Shown here in pieces: positions 1 through 7,260 of a stretch of 7,260 nucleotides of DNA (positions are counted from its first letter, which is position 1; every line of letters begins with the position of its first letter). The notes under the pieces are model-generated. The model saw only the letters and a program-made list of their open reading frames with translations. It made no database searches and was not told where the DNA came from. Position numbers and translations under genes: made by a program. The DNA comes from an uncultured bacterium (GTDB lineage Bacteria; Desulfobacterota; Desulfobulbia; Desulfobulbales; Desulfobulbaceae), in the NCBI GenBank assembly GCA_903896915.1, contig CAITZN010000266.1:1-7260 (forward strand), written 5' to 3'.

Positions 1-367
1 AAAACTCATTTTCAACCACCTGTCCACCGGGGCCGCCGACGATATCGCCAGGGCCACGGATATTGCCCGGAATATGGTCACCCGCTATGGCATGGACCCG
101 GAAATCGGTTTTGTGGTCTATGAAGAAAATAACCAGACCTTTGTGGGGCAGCACGGCGCCGGTGTGAGCGGTTGCATGATCAGTGACAGTACCGCTCAGC
201 AGATCGATGCTTCTGTGCGGAAAATCATTGATGATACCTTTGCGGTGACCTTGAAGATCATGGATAGCAACCGGGCTGTTCTGGAGCGATGCGCCAAAGC
301 ACTCCTGGAAAAAGAAACGCTCCTGGAAAAGGAGTTGGCTGATTTAACCAGCGATCTGCAGCGATAA
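1..367 (+). CDS. ftsH: ATP-dependent zinc metalloprotease FtsH, C-terminal part (5' end outside window)
   Basis: FtsH is a membrane-anchored hexameric AAA+ protease that degrades misfolded membrane proteins and some cytosolic regulators. The reading frame is open from base 2 with no start in the window, so only about 121 residues of a protein normally 600-700 long are visible. They belong to the zinc-peptidase domain. The family hallmark S-T-G-A-A-D-D appears at visible residues 8-14, followed by A-R-A-T-D-I-A-R-N-M-V-T-R-Y-G-M; by alignment with E. coli FtsH the second Asp (residue 14) is the third zinc ligand. The end keeps the A-L-L-E-K-E-T-L motif, here partly duplicated (L-L-E-K-E-T then L-L-E-K-E-L, coded by two ctcctggaaaa copies 18 bases apart). 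It stops soon after, without the long tail of the E. coli protein. The segment after T-F-V-G is less typical of the family. It converges on glnA and ends 30 bases before a shared hairpin terminator. The internal Met at base 74 is not a start. Confidence 0.93.
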   Translation, partial: KLIFNHLSTGAADDIARATDIARNMVTRYGMDPEIGFVVYEENNQTFVGQHGAGVSGCMISDSTAQQIDASVRKIIDDTFAVTLKIMDSNRAVLERCAKALLEKETLLEKELADLTSDLQR

Positions 368-397
368 AGGCATTTTTTCGCGCGACATCGAATCCAT

Positions 398-431
398 AAA
401 AAAAGGGCGTCCCGTAAGGGGCGCCCTTTTT
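398..431. terminator. Bidirectional Rho-independent terminator between ftsH and glnA
   Basis: The 9-base arms gggcgtccc (405-413) and ggggcgccc (418-426) pair with one G-T wobble around the loop gtaa. Seven A precede the stem (398-404) and five T follow it (427-431), so each strand has a GC-rich hairpin followed by a T run. It lies between the convergent stops of ftsH (367) and glnA (455), as expected for a shared terminator. Confidence 0.9.
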
Positions 432-454
432 GTCTCGTTATACTTTCGACCGGA

Positions 455-1783
455 TTAATATTTGCTTAGATAATTGTCCAGCTCCCAATCGGTAACTGCG
501 GTCCGGAAGGCATCCCACTCCTTCTCTTTCCCTTCAATATATTTCCCGAGGATATGCTCGCCAAGAGATTCTTTGGCGATTGGATTGTCTTTAAGGACCT
601 GGATAGCCTCCAGGAGATTTGCCGGCAGACTGGCAATACCAGCTTCCACTTTTTCGGCAGCGGTCATCTCGAAGATATCGACATTGACTGATGGCGGCAC
701 GGGCAGGTTATTCTTGATGCCGTCCAGGCCTGAATTCAACATCATGGCGAAGGCCAGGTAGGGGTTGCAGGTGGGGTCCGGGCAGCGCACCTCGGTCCGA
801 GTTCCCATGCCCCGGGAGGCCGGGATGCGGATGAGAGCGGAGCGGTTGGAGGCAGACCAGGCGACATAGACCGGTGCTTCATAGCCGGAAACCAGACGTT
901 TGTAAGAATTGACCAGCGGATTGGTAATGGCGCAGAATCCGCGAGCATTTTTCATAATACCGGCAATGTATTTATAGGCAACTTCGCTCAGCTGCAGCGT
1001 ACCTTTTTCATCAAAGAAGGCATTGGTGCCGTCAAGCTTGAACAAAGACTGATTGGTGTGCATGCCTGATCCGTTGATCCCGAAAACCGGTTTGGGCATG
1101 AAGGTGGCGTGCAGACCGAATTCGGCAGCGATCGAACGGACAACCCATTTGAAGGTAATGGTGTTGTCGGCGGCGGTCAGGGCATCGGCATATTTGAAGT
1201 TGATCTCGTGCTGCCCCTCGGCAACCTCGTGATGAGAGGCCTCGATCTCGAAGTCCATAGCCTCAAGGGTTTCAATGATCTTGCGGCGGCAATCGATACC
1301 GGCATCATCGGGCTCTACATCGAAATAGCCGGTGACATCGTCGGTAATGGTGGTGGGCAGTCCGTCTTCGTCTCGTCGGAACAGGAAGAATTCGCACTCG
1401 GTGCCGACGTTCATGGTATAGCCGAGTTTTTTTGCATCTGCCAAAACGCGCTTGAGGTTGTTCCGCGGACAGCCAACAAAAGGAGTTCCGTCCGGCTTGT
1501 ACACGTCACAAATAATGCGGGCCGCATTGGTCCCGTTTTTTTCCCGCCAAGGCAGCACCATAAAAGTATCGTAATCAGGCTTGAGGTACATGTCGGATTC
1601 ATTGATCCGGACAAAGCCCTCGATGGAGGAACCGTCAAACATCATCTGGCCGTCCAGGGCTTTGGCGATCTGGCTTTTCGGGATGGCTATATTCTTCATG
1701 AAGCCGAAAATATCAACAAACTGCAGGCGGAAAAAATTGACGTTCTTCTCTTTGATAATTTTCATTATCTCATCACGTGTCAT
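455..1783 (-). CDS. glnA: Glutamine synthetase type I, alpha subtype (GSI-alpha)
   Basis: This cytosolic dodecameric enzyme converts glutamate, ammonia and ATP to glutamine. The 442-residue length matches Bacillus-type GSI-alpha (about 444) rather than the ~470-residue beta form. Visible motifs are [12 protein letters not shown] (48-59); E-C-E-F-F-L-F with predicted metal-binding E129 and E131; [10 protein letters not shown] (184-193) with E186 and E193; the ATP-loop region [12 protein letters not shown] (231-242); the flap region around Y-E-A-P (301-304, E302); and R-I-P-A-S-R-G (319-325). R59 aligns with B. subtilis Arg62, which is linked to glutamine feedback inhibition. The region matching the adenylylated N-L-Y-D-L-P loop of enteric GlnA reads D-I-F-E-M-T, with Phe371 in place of Tyr, so GlnE control is unlikely. 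The ATG at 1783 has a strong AAGGAG 7 bases upstream. It lies downstream of glnN on the same strand but behind glnN's terminator, so it probably has its own promoter. Confidence 0.97.
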   Translation of the reverse strand: MTRDEIMKIIKEKNVNFFRLQFVDIFGFMKNIAIPKSQIAKALDGQMMFDGSSIEGFVRINESDMYLKPDYDTFMVLPWREKNGTNAARIICDVYKPDGTPFVGCPRNNLKRVLADAKKLGYTMNVGTECEFFLFRRDEDGLPTTITDDVTGYFDVEPDDAGIDCRRKIIETLEAMDFEIEASHHEVAEGQHEINFKYADALTAADNTITFKWVVRSIAAEFGLHATFMPKPVFGINGSGMHTNQSLFKLDGTNAFFDEKGTLQLSEVAYKYIAGIMKNARGFCAITNPLVNSYKRLVSGYEAPVYVAWSASNRSALIRIPASRGMGTRTEVRCPDPTCNPYLAFAMMLNSGLDGIKNNLPVPPSVNVDIFEMTAAEKVEAGIASLPANLLEAIQVLKDNPIAKESLGEHILGKYIEGKEKEWDAFRTAVTDWELDNYLSKY

Positions 1784-1790
1784 AACGCAT

Positions 1791-1796
1791 CTCCTT
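1791..1796 (-). promoter_or_regulatory. Ribosome binding site of glnA
   Basis: AAGGAG on the minus strand lies 7 bases before the ATG at 1783, an ideal Shine-Dalgarno spacing that fixes the glnA start. Confidence 0.85.
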
Positions 1797-1937
1797 ATCC
1801 TTTGTGGATTCTGATTACTGGCGAACGTAAGCCAGAGTCAACGGTTGCTAGGGGATCGGCTGATTTGCAGTGCTTCGTGGGCCAACCGGTCAACCATCGT
1901 ATCCAGCTGAAAACGACAAACACGGCATTGAACCTGA

Positions 1938-1978
1938 TTCGTGTATAATATTGAACATGGAAAATATCAATACACGAA
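1938..1978. repeat. 9-bp inverted repeat spanning the predicted glnA promoter
   Basis: The arms TTCGTGTAT (1938-1946) and ATACACGAA (1970-1978) are perfect reverse complements separated by 23 bases. One arm overlaps the predicted -10 box and the other begins at the edge of the -35 box. Near-matching AT-rich segments (AATATT and AATATC) continue inward with a one-base offset. The placement suggests an operator for a dimeric regulator. It does not fit the GlnR consensus TGTNA-N7-TNACA or the NtrC consensus. Confidence 0.5.
1942..1970 (-). promoter_or_regulatory. Candidate sigma-70 promoter for glnA
   Basis: On the minus strand a -35-like TTGATA (1965-1970, 5 of 6 to consensus) is separated by exactly 17 bases from a -10-like TATACA (1942-1947). 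Transcription would begin near 1935, giving a leader of about 150 bases before the glnA ATG. The location just downstream of the glnN terminator supports an independent glnA promoter. The -10 match is only partial; an overlapping TATTAT would need a 14-base spacer. No transcript evidence is available from sequence alone. Confidence 0.45.
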
Positions 1979-2052
1979 CACAATGTCAGCACACACGGCA
2001 CGAGAGTTGCTCCATCAGGTCGATCGTAACAGCATTGCTTTCGTCTTGCGGG

Positions 2053-2087
2053 AAAGAAAAAGGCCGCCCCCTGACGGGAGCGGCCTT
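2053..2087 (-). terminator. Rho-independent terminator of glnN
   Basis: A 12-bp stem pairs bases 2060-2071 with 2076-2087, with one G-T wobble on the minus-strand transcript and a four-base loop GTCA. Read on the minus strand, the T run TTTTTCTTT follows. It starts about 25 bases after the glnN stop at 2113. No T run follows on the plus strand, so it acts in one direction and should insulate glnA from glnN transcription. Confidence 0.92.
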
Positions 2088-2112
2088 GAACGCTTTGGTG
2101 AAGAAACTGGGA

Positions 2113-4293
2113 TCAGCGGATAAACAGCATCTCCTGGTAGGAGGGCAACGGCCACAGATCGTCAGCCACCACGGACTCCAGGGCATCGGCGTAGCCGCGA
2201 ACCGCGAGCATGGCCGGAAGCACCTTCTCGCACATGTACGTGGCATGCTTCAGGGTGTCGCCGCCCTCGTGGGCCAGAAGCTTCTCCAGCTTGTCCACCT
2301 CGGTCTGCATGGCGCGCAGCTTGGCGGTGACGTCATCGAGGGTGACCATTTTGAAGTCGTGGCCGATGGCCTTCATGCTGGCGCAAGTCTCGGCCAGCTG
2401 GCCCTGGTAGCGCATGGCGGCCGGGAAAATCACGGTGCGGGACATGCGGATCACCAGGTTGGCCTCGGTGGTGACGGTCTTAACGTATTGCTCCAGATAG
2501 ATTTCCTGGCGGCTCTTCAGTTCGGCCTCGGAGAGGACGCCGTATTTAGTGAAGAGGGCCACCGCGTCCTTGCTGGTGAGCACTGGCAGGGCCTCGGGGG
2601 TGCTCTTTAGGTTGGGCAGTCCGCGCTTGGCCGCTTCCTTGTGCCAGGCCTCGGAGTAGCCGTCACCATTGAAGATCACGGCATCGTGCTCCTGCATGAT
2701 CTTCTGGAGCAGCTTCTGCACACCTTGGTTGAACTGGGTCTTGTTCACTTTGCCCAACTTCTCCAGTTCGGTTGCCACGTAATCGAGGGATTCCGCCATC
2801 ATCGTGTTCAGGGCCACCTGAGCGCCGGCGATGGAGTGGGAGGATCCCACGGCGCGGAACTCGAAGCGGTTGCCGGTGAAGGCAAAGGGGCTGGTGCGGT
2901 TACGGTCGCCAGGATCCATGGGCAGCGGCGGCAGGGTATCAACGCCGATGTTCATGATGCCCTTAGTCTTGGATCCCTTGACCTCACCCTTCTTGATCTG
3001 CTCGAACACGTCGGTGAGCTGCTCGCCCAGGTAGGCGCTCATGATGGCCGGTGGGGCCTCGTTGGCACCCAGACGGTGGTCGTTGGAGGCGGAGGCCACG
3101 GTGGCTCGGAGCAGGGCGCCGTGCTTGTGCAGGGCGCGGATGGCGGCGGCACAGAAGACCAGGAACTGAGCGTTGGAGTGGGGGGTGTCGCCCGGATCGA
3201 AAAGGCCACCCAGCTCCGCGTTGCCCAGTGAGTAGTTGAGGTGCTTACCTGAGCCATTGATGCCGGCGAAGGGCTTCTCGTGCAGCAGGCAGATCATGCC
3301 GTAGCGTTTAGCCACGGTACGTAAGGTGGTCATGACCAGCTGGTTGTGGTCGGTGGCCAGGTTGCCCGACTCGTAGATGGGGGCGATTTCGAACTGGCCG
3401 GGGGCCACTTCGTTGTGTCGGGTCTTGACCGGCACACCCAGCTTGAAGAGCTCATGCTCGACTTCCATCATGAAGGAAAGCACGCGGCGGGGGATCACGC
3501 CGAAGTATTGGTCCTCGAACTCCTGGCCCTTGGCAGAGGGAGCGCCGAACAGGGTGCGGCCGGCGATGAGCAGGTCGGGACGGGAGAACACAAAGTTACG
3601 GTCGACCAGGAAGTATTCCTGCTCAGGACCGGCGTAGGAGCCCACGGGCAGTTTAGTGGTGACGCCGAAGAGACCCAGTACGCGCTTGGCCTGCTTGTTC
3701 AGGGCCTGGAGGGAGCGCAGCAGTGGCGTCTTCTTATCCAGGGCCTCACCAGTCCAAGAGACAAAGGCGGTGGGGATACAGAGGAAGGTACCGTTGGGAT
3801 TCTCAAGGAGGTAAGCCGGGCTGGTGACGTCCCAAGCGGTATAGCCGCGGGCTTCGAAGGTGACGCGCAGTCCGCCGGAGGGGAAGCTGGAGGCGTCAGG
3901 TTCGCCCTGAATGAGCATCTTGCCGGAGAACTCGGCCATGGCGCCGCCGTCGCCGTCGGGAACCAGGAAGGCGTCGTGTTTTTCGGCGGTGAGGCCGGTC
4001 AGGGGATAGAAGACATGGGAGAAGTGGGTAGCACCTTTCTCAATAGCCCAGTCCTTCATGGCGTTGGCGACCACGTCGGCAAGAGAGGCGTCAAGTTTCT
4101 CGCCTAAAGTGATAGTGTTCCTCAACGACTTGTAGACATGCTTGGGCAGACGTTCCTTCATGACTTTGTCACTGAAGACGTTGGATCCGAAAATGTCGGT
4201 GGGTTTTGTTTCGCTGAAATTCAGGGGGGCATGGGATGGCTGGTAGTTGATGATCGCCGAAATGGCGTTCAGACGGGCCTCGATTCCACTCAT
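2113..4293 (-). CDS. glnN: Glutamine synthetase type III (GSIII, GlnN family)
   Basis: GSIII is the large glutamine synthetase family first described in Bacteroides. It runs the same ATP-dependent glutamate-plus-ammonia reaction as GSI but is far diverged in sequence. The 726-residue product fits the family (about 690-730). Visible signatures are an N-terminal [11 protein letters not shown] block (30-40); [11 protein letters not shown] (221-231) and [12 protein letters not shown] (292-303) carrying the predicted metal-binding glutamates; G-I-N-G-S-G-K-H (344-351); the GSIII-typical [11 protein letters not shown] (406-416); and [15 protein letters not shown] (466-480). I chose the ATG at 4293 because GGAG lies 8 bases upstream. 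An in-frame TTG at 4341 would add 16 residues and lacks comparable support. Terminator hairpins on both sides suggest a transcript of its own. Several stretches are more GC-rich than glnD or glnA, with strong use of C/G-ending codons. Confidence 0.96.
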   Translation of the reverse strand: MSGIEARLNAISAIINYQPSHAPLNFSETKPTDIFGSNVFSDKVMKERLPKHVYKSLRNTITLGEKLDASLADVVANAMKDWAIEKGATHFSHVFYPLTGLTAEKHDAFLVPDGDGGAMAEFSGKMLIQGEPDASSFPSGGLRVTFEARGYTAWDVTSPAYLLENPNGTFLCIPTAFVSWTGEALDKKTPLLRSLQALNKQAKRVLGLFGVTTKLPVGSYAGPEQEYFLVDRNFVFSRPDLLIAGRTLFGAPSAKGQEFEDQYFGVIPRRVLSFMMEVEHELFKLGVPVKTRHNEVAPGQFEIAPIYESGNLATDHNQLVMTTLRTVAKRYGMICLLHEKPFAGINGSGKHLNYSLGNAELGGLFDPGDTPHSNAQFLVFCAAAIRALHKHGALLRATVASASNDHRLGANEAPPAIMSAYLGEQLTDVFEQIKKGEVKGSKTKGIMNIGVDTLPPLPMDPGDRNRTSPFAFTGNRFEFRAVGSSHSIAGAQVALNTMMAESLDYVATELEKLGKVNKTQFNQGVQKLLQKIMQEHDAVIFNGDGYSEAWHKEAAKRGLPNLKSTPEALPVLTSKDAVALFTKYGVLSEAELKSRQEIYLEQYVKTVTTEANLVIRMSRTVIFPAAMRYQGQLAETCASMKAIGHDFKMVTLDDVTAKLRAMQTEVDKLEKLLAHEGGDTLKHATYMCEKVLPAMLAVRGYADALESVVADDLWPLPSYQEMLFIR

Positions 4294-4301
4294 TGTGCAC
4301 G

Positions 4302-4305
4302 CTCC
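4302..4305 (-). promoter_or_regulatory. Ribosome binding site of glnN (decides the start)
   Basis: GGAG on the minus strand lies 8 bases before the ATG at 4293. It supports this start over the upstream in-frame TTG at 4341. The AT-rich stretch farther upstream (about 4321-4367) would be the place for a glnN promoter, but I see no clear -35/-10 pair in it. Confidence 0.75.
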
Positions 4306-4367
4306 ATAAAGGGGTTGAAGATGATGATTACTACAGTTCAAAAGTTAGTTTATTTTGTGGATTGATG

Positions 4368-4387
4368 AAAAACCCGGCCGTTGCCGG
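4368..4387 (-). terminator. Candidate Rho-independent terminator of glnD
   Basis: On the minus strand CCGGC (4387-4383) pairs with GCCGG (4378-4374) around a four-base loop AACG, followed by G and five T (4372-4368). It begins 12 bases after the glnD stop at 4400-4402. The stem is short (5 bp) but all G-C. It would end the glnB-glnD transcript before glnN, perhaps incompletely. Confidence 0.65.
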
Positions 4388-4399
4388 ATAGTGTTGCTC

Positions 4400-5095
4400 C
4401 TAGGGTTGGCGCTGGGGGCCTGCGGTTTCGGGTTCCGCCTCCTCTGCACCGATGATGTGCATAAGGGTCATGCGCACCTTTTCCACCGCAGCGGGGTCAG
4501 TTAGTTTGCCGTCTGCGGTGGTCTTGACATAAAATACATCGATCAACTGCTCGACCTCGGTGGCGATCATGGCTCGATGAATGGTCAGGCCGAAATCGGC
4601 CAGGGTCTGGGTCAACTGGTACAATGTCCCCCGGCTGTCGCCACCATACACATCGACAAGGGTGTAGTTTTGCGAGGTCTGATTGTCGATGATAACCTTG
4701 CGCTCCAACTGCTGTATTTGCCGCACCGGTCGGTATCCCTGCGACTGCAACTTCTGGTAAAGTTGATAACCAACATCAAGACGGTAATTGATCGCCAGAT
4801 TCAAATCTCGCTCAACAGTCTGCCAGTTCAACTCTTCAAATGTCCGACTCGTCGACGGAACGACCTCGATAACATCGACCACCGTGCCGTCTGGCCAGGT
4901 AAAGATTTGGGCTGATAATACCGTGAGGTTATGCAGGGCCAGCACCCCACAGAATTTAGCCAGCAACCCGACCTTGTCACGACCCATAATCAACAGCGAC
5001 CAGGAGCGCTTTCTCTGTTGCGGAAAGAGCAAAATCTGCTGTTGCAGGCGGGGAAGCCTGTTCCCGATGTATCTGGAGATGTTGCAACACAACAT
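4400..5095 (-). CDS. glnD: GlnD C-terminal part: tandem ACT domains, in a shifted frame
   Basis: This frame encodes the glutamine-sensing C-terminus of the PII uridylyltransferase. From the first in-frame ATG (5095) it has 231 residues, but the first ~30 (Met-Leu-Cys-Cys onward) look like read-through of the other frame. Homology begins near S-W-S-L-L-I-M-G-R-D (31-40). ACT1 continues K-V-G-L-L-A-K-F-C-G-V-L-A-L-H-N and S-A-Q-I-F-T-W-P-D-G-T-V-V-D (61-74). ACT2 runs from about Y144 to T192 (Y-T-L-V-D-V-Y-G-G-D-S-R-G-T-L-Y, later L-I-D-V-F-Y-V). The 5' end overlaps the catalytic-part frame at 4977-5095. Neither the ATG at 5095 nor the one in L-L-I-M-G has a good ribosome binding site, so independent translation is doubtful. 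Dropping one base near 5010 joins both parts into an 866-residue GlnD, a normal family length. I read this as the 3' part of one glnD gene that is frameshifted, either truly or by sequence error. Confidence 0.85.
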   Translation of the reverse strand: MLCCNISRYIGNRLPRLQQQILLFPQQRKRSWSLLIMGRDKVGLLAKFCGVLALHNLTVLSAQIFTWPDGTVVDVIEVVPSTSRTFEELNWQTVERDLNLAINYRLDVGYQLYQKLQSQGYRPVRQIQQLERKVIIDNQTSQNYTLVDVYGGDSRGTLYQLTQTLADFGLTIHRAMIATEVEQLIDVFYVKTTADGKLTDPAAVEKVRMTLMHIIGAEEAEPETAGPQRQP

Positions 5096-7000
5096 CCAGG
5101 CTAAAACTCATTAAATAATCAGGCGGCAAGGTCGCAATGTCGATCCGGGTCGGCTGGCCATCTAGTTTCGCAAGGATCTGCTCCCGAAGCCAGCTCACCC
5201 CCTGCTCTTCATCCTCCCCCCCGCTGGTGCCAAGATGACAATCGGCACCGAGACAGGCCTTTATGCTCAGGTACAACTCGGAGAGCAGGCTGGATTTCCA
5301 ATCCGACCAAGCCGAGGGACCAGTGGCCTTGGAGTCGGCAATGGTCAGTAGGTAGAGCATGGTCAGCCGCTGATTGTCACCGATCAGTTCCGCAGTCTGA
5401 CGGATGAACTCGCGGTCGCTGAAATCGCGACGCATCGCATTTTCGGGCAAAAATAAGTGGTAGCGGATAAGAAATGCCAATGATTCGCAGGCTGATTCCG
5501 AAAGATGCAAACGTTGCCCGATACTCATCACCATCTCTGCACCCAGAGTCGAATGATCCGCCTGCTTGCCTTTACCGATATCGTGGAGCAGTGCCGCCAG
5601 GTAGAGAACTTCAATCTCTGGGATCTCGGCAAACAACTCCACCTTGCTCTTTTTCAGCACATTCAGTTCGGCTACGGTCTGCAACTGGTGCCGGTCAACA
5701 GTGTACAGATGGTACAAATCATGCTGCGCCAGTGATTCCACTCCTGCGAATTCGGGGATGTAACGAGGCAACAGGCCGGTGGCCAGCATGGTTTCCAGCA
5801 CCGGAAAAATGTCGTCCGTCTGGGTCAGCAGTTCAAGGAAAACCCCGGCCGCCCGCTTCGACGATCGGAAATGGTCATCCACCAGATGTAAGTGGCTGGT
5901 CACGATCTGCCGGGTGCGATGATGCAATGATAACCCCATTCTTCCTGCCTGGAGGAAAAGCCGCAGGAGCAGATAGGGTCGCTCTTCCAGGTCTTCCCTT
6001 GCCGCTAGTCGTATAGTGCCGCCACGGAGGACAATAGATCGTTCAAGTTGTTGCTCAACGCCCAAACCGGCAGTAAGCCCCAGAACCTCTTGGACGTGTT
6101 CAAAGAACAGGTCGGTGACCACGGAAACCGTCTGCAGGTGCGTGTAGACATCCCGCATGAAATGCTCAACCCCGAGTAGCCCCTCTCGGTCCTTGTAGTC
6201 AAAGGATTCGGCTACCTCTTGCTGCAATTCGAAAATCAGGTGGTCGTTTTTTCTGCGGCAGAGCAGATGCAGGCGATTTCTGATCTTGGCCAGCATTGAC
6301 CAGGAATTTTCAAACGCCTGGCGATTTGTCGTCTCCAGCATGCCGGAGGCCTCAATAGCGTCGAGATCCTGAAGGCCGAAGACACCTTTGGCAACCCAAA
6401 GCATGGCCTGGATATCGCGCAATCCCCCTTTGCCTTCCTTGATATGGGGCTCCAGCAGATAGGTGTGGCTCCCGTACTTCTGCCATCGTTCCAACATAAA
6501 GGCTTCCATGGTCCGGGCAAATTCATGGCGACGACCGTCAAAGACTTTTTTGGTGTAGCGTGCCCGTAATTCGTCGAAAAGTTGCTGCGATCCGGCTAAG
6601 AGTCGGGCATCGAGCAACGCTACCTGGAAATGAAAATCCTCCAAGGCAAACTGGACGGCATCCTTAACGCCGCGCACACTTTGTCCAACCTCAAACCCTT
6701 CATCCCACAACGGGTAGAGGAGGGATTCCGTCACTGCCTGCATCGATTTTTTTGACCACCAATCATGCAACAGCAACAAATCGATATCGGAATATGGAAA
6801 AAACTCCTGGCGTCCATATCCGCCCAACGCGATGACGGCTATGGATCCTTTTGCCCCCTGGACTGCTGGCGATTCGTCAAATTGTTTGACAATAAAATCA
6901 TCCACCAGGCCAGCGCAACGCTGCAGTATCTCCTGGCCGCTGAGCCCCTGGCGCCAGGCTTCAGCCAGCACTTCCTGCTGCGGGCGGAGCGTTGCTACCA

Positions 7001-7001
<1 letters not shown>
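4977..7001 (-). CDS. glnD: PII uridylyltransferase / uridylyl-removing enzyme GlnD, catalytic part (frameshifted before the ACT domains)
   Basis: GlnD adds UMP to Tyr51 of PII when glutamine is low and removes it when glutamine is high. This frame gives 674 residues. The N-terminal nucleotidyltransferase motif is A-L-G-G-Y-G-R-Q-E-F-F-P-Y-S-D-I-D-L-L (about 58-76), with the two metal-binding Asp in S-D-I-D. Next come the family block E-G-K-G-G-L-R-D-I-Q (about 189-198) and the HD hydrolase domain with H-L-Y-T-V-D-R-H (about 431-438), L-L-H-D-I-G-K (about 471-477) and I-A-D-S-K-A-T-G-P (about 554-562). It then leaves homology at about residue 663 and stops at 4977 without ACT domains, which continue in the +1 frame (4400-5095). 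The ATG at 7001 is preferred over the in-frame TTG at 7004 because GAGG lies 7 bases upstream. Its first base is the last base of the glnB stop (TGATG), implying translational coupling. Together the parts would make 866 residues. Confidence 0.93.

Positions 7002-7260
<259 letters not shown>

Larger units (their letters stand above)
1784..2112. other. Intergenic region between glnN and glnA (no gene)
   Basis: This 329-base gap holds, in the direction of minus-strand transcription, the glnN terminator (2053-2087), a candidate glnA promoter inside a dyad (1938-1978), and a leader of roughly 150 bases ending in the ribosome binding site at 1791-1796. A weak inverted repeat ctggc/gccag (1818-1822 and 1831-1835) lies in the leader. 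I found no convincing sigma-54 element (GG-N10-GC), no clear NtrC-like site and no riboswitch fold. Short open frames on either strand look like chance. Confidence 0.7.

Noticed and set aside
302..334. Two ctcctggaaaa copies near the end of ftsH
   Set aside because: They are a two-copy in-frame coding repeat (L-L-E-K-E) matching the usual FtsH tail motif; too short to be a mobile or regulatory repeat.
1818..1835. Inverted repeat ctggc-N8-gccag in the glnA leader, considered as a sigma-54 or operator site
   Set aside because: The arms are only 5 bases. On the minus strand the GG-to-GC spacing is 9, not the 10 required for sigma-54, and no T run follows, so it is not a terminator.
1109..1948. 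279-codon plus-strand open frame antisense to glnA and its leader
   Set aside because: It lies mostly opposite the clearly conserved GSI coding sequence, has no recognisable domain, and is explained by codon bias of the real gene.
1944..1949. Perfect TATAAT on the plus strand in the glnN-glnA gap
   Set aside because: No -35-like hexamer sits 16-18 bases upstream (cacggc at 17), and no plausible plus-strand gene follows: the 60-codon frame from 1941 runs into the glnN terminator and glnN antisense. The overlapping minus-strand promoter is better placed.
2641..4107. Long plus-strand open frames (2641-3231 and 3346-4107) opposite glnN
   Set aside because: They are rich in Gly, Val, His and Gln without any domain. 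They mirror the GC-ending codons of glnN, whose GSIII motifs run uninterrupted on the other strand.
5474..6016. 180-codon plus-strand open frame opposite glnD
   Set aside because: It is antisense to the conserved HD and adjoining regions of GlnD and shows no domain or good start.

Overview
The window looks like the nitrogen-assimilation locus of a Gram-negative bacterium, most likely a deltaproteobacterium in the broad sense (Desulfobacterota or Desulfuromonadota). That placement is an inference. It rests on a Bacillus-like GSI-alpha glutamine synthetase, a GSIII glutamine synthetase and a proteobacterial GlnB/GlnD pair in one cluster, with FtsH next door. No 16S or other phylogenetic marker is present.

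Layout, left to right: (1) 1-367, plus strand: the last ~121 codons of ftsH. (2) 398-431: a terminator hairpin with A/T tracts on both sides, able to serve ftsH and the convergent glnA. (3) 455-1783, minus: glnA, a type I (alpha) glutamine synthetase of 442 residues. (4) 1784-2112: a noncoding gap with a predicted glnA promoter inside a 9-bp dyad and a strong terminator for the next gene. (5) 2113-4293, minus: glnN, a type III glutamine synthetase of 726 residues. (6) 4294-4399: a short gap with a candidate glnD terminator and the glnN ribosome binding site. (7) 4400-7001, minus: glnD, the PII uridylyltransferase/uridylyl-removing enzyme, split over two frames by a single-base shift near 5010. 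(8) 7001-7260, minus: the 3' three quarters of glnB (PII), which runs off the right edge and overlaps the glnD start by one base.

The four minus-strand genes read glnB > glnD > glnN > glnA. GlnB senses 2-oxoglutarate and ATP/ADP. GlnD senses glutamine and adds or removes UMP on Tyr51 of GlnB. The two synthetases make glutamine from glutamate, ammonia and ATP. The GSI lacks the tyrosine that GlnE adenylylates in enteric bacteria and keeps the GSI-alpha arginine tied to glutamine feedback, so the classical GlnD-GlnB-GlnE-GlnA cascade probably does not act on this enzyme.

I found no mobile element, CRISPR array, tRNA or rRNA. The points most worth a second look are the split glnD, the pairing of two unrelated glutamine synthetase families behind PII and its modifying enzyme, and the dyad over the glnA promoter.
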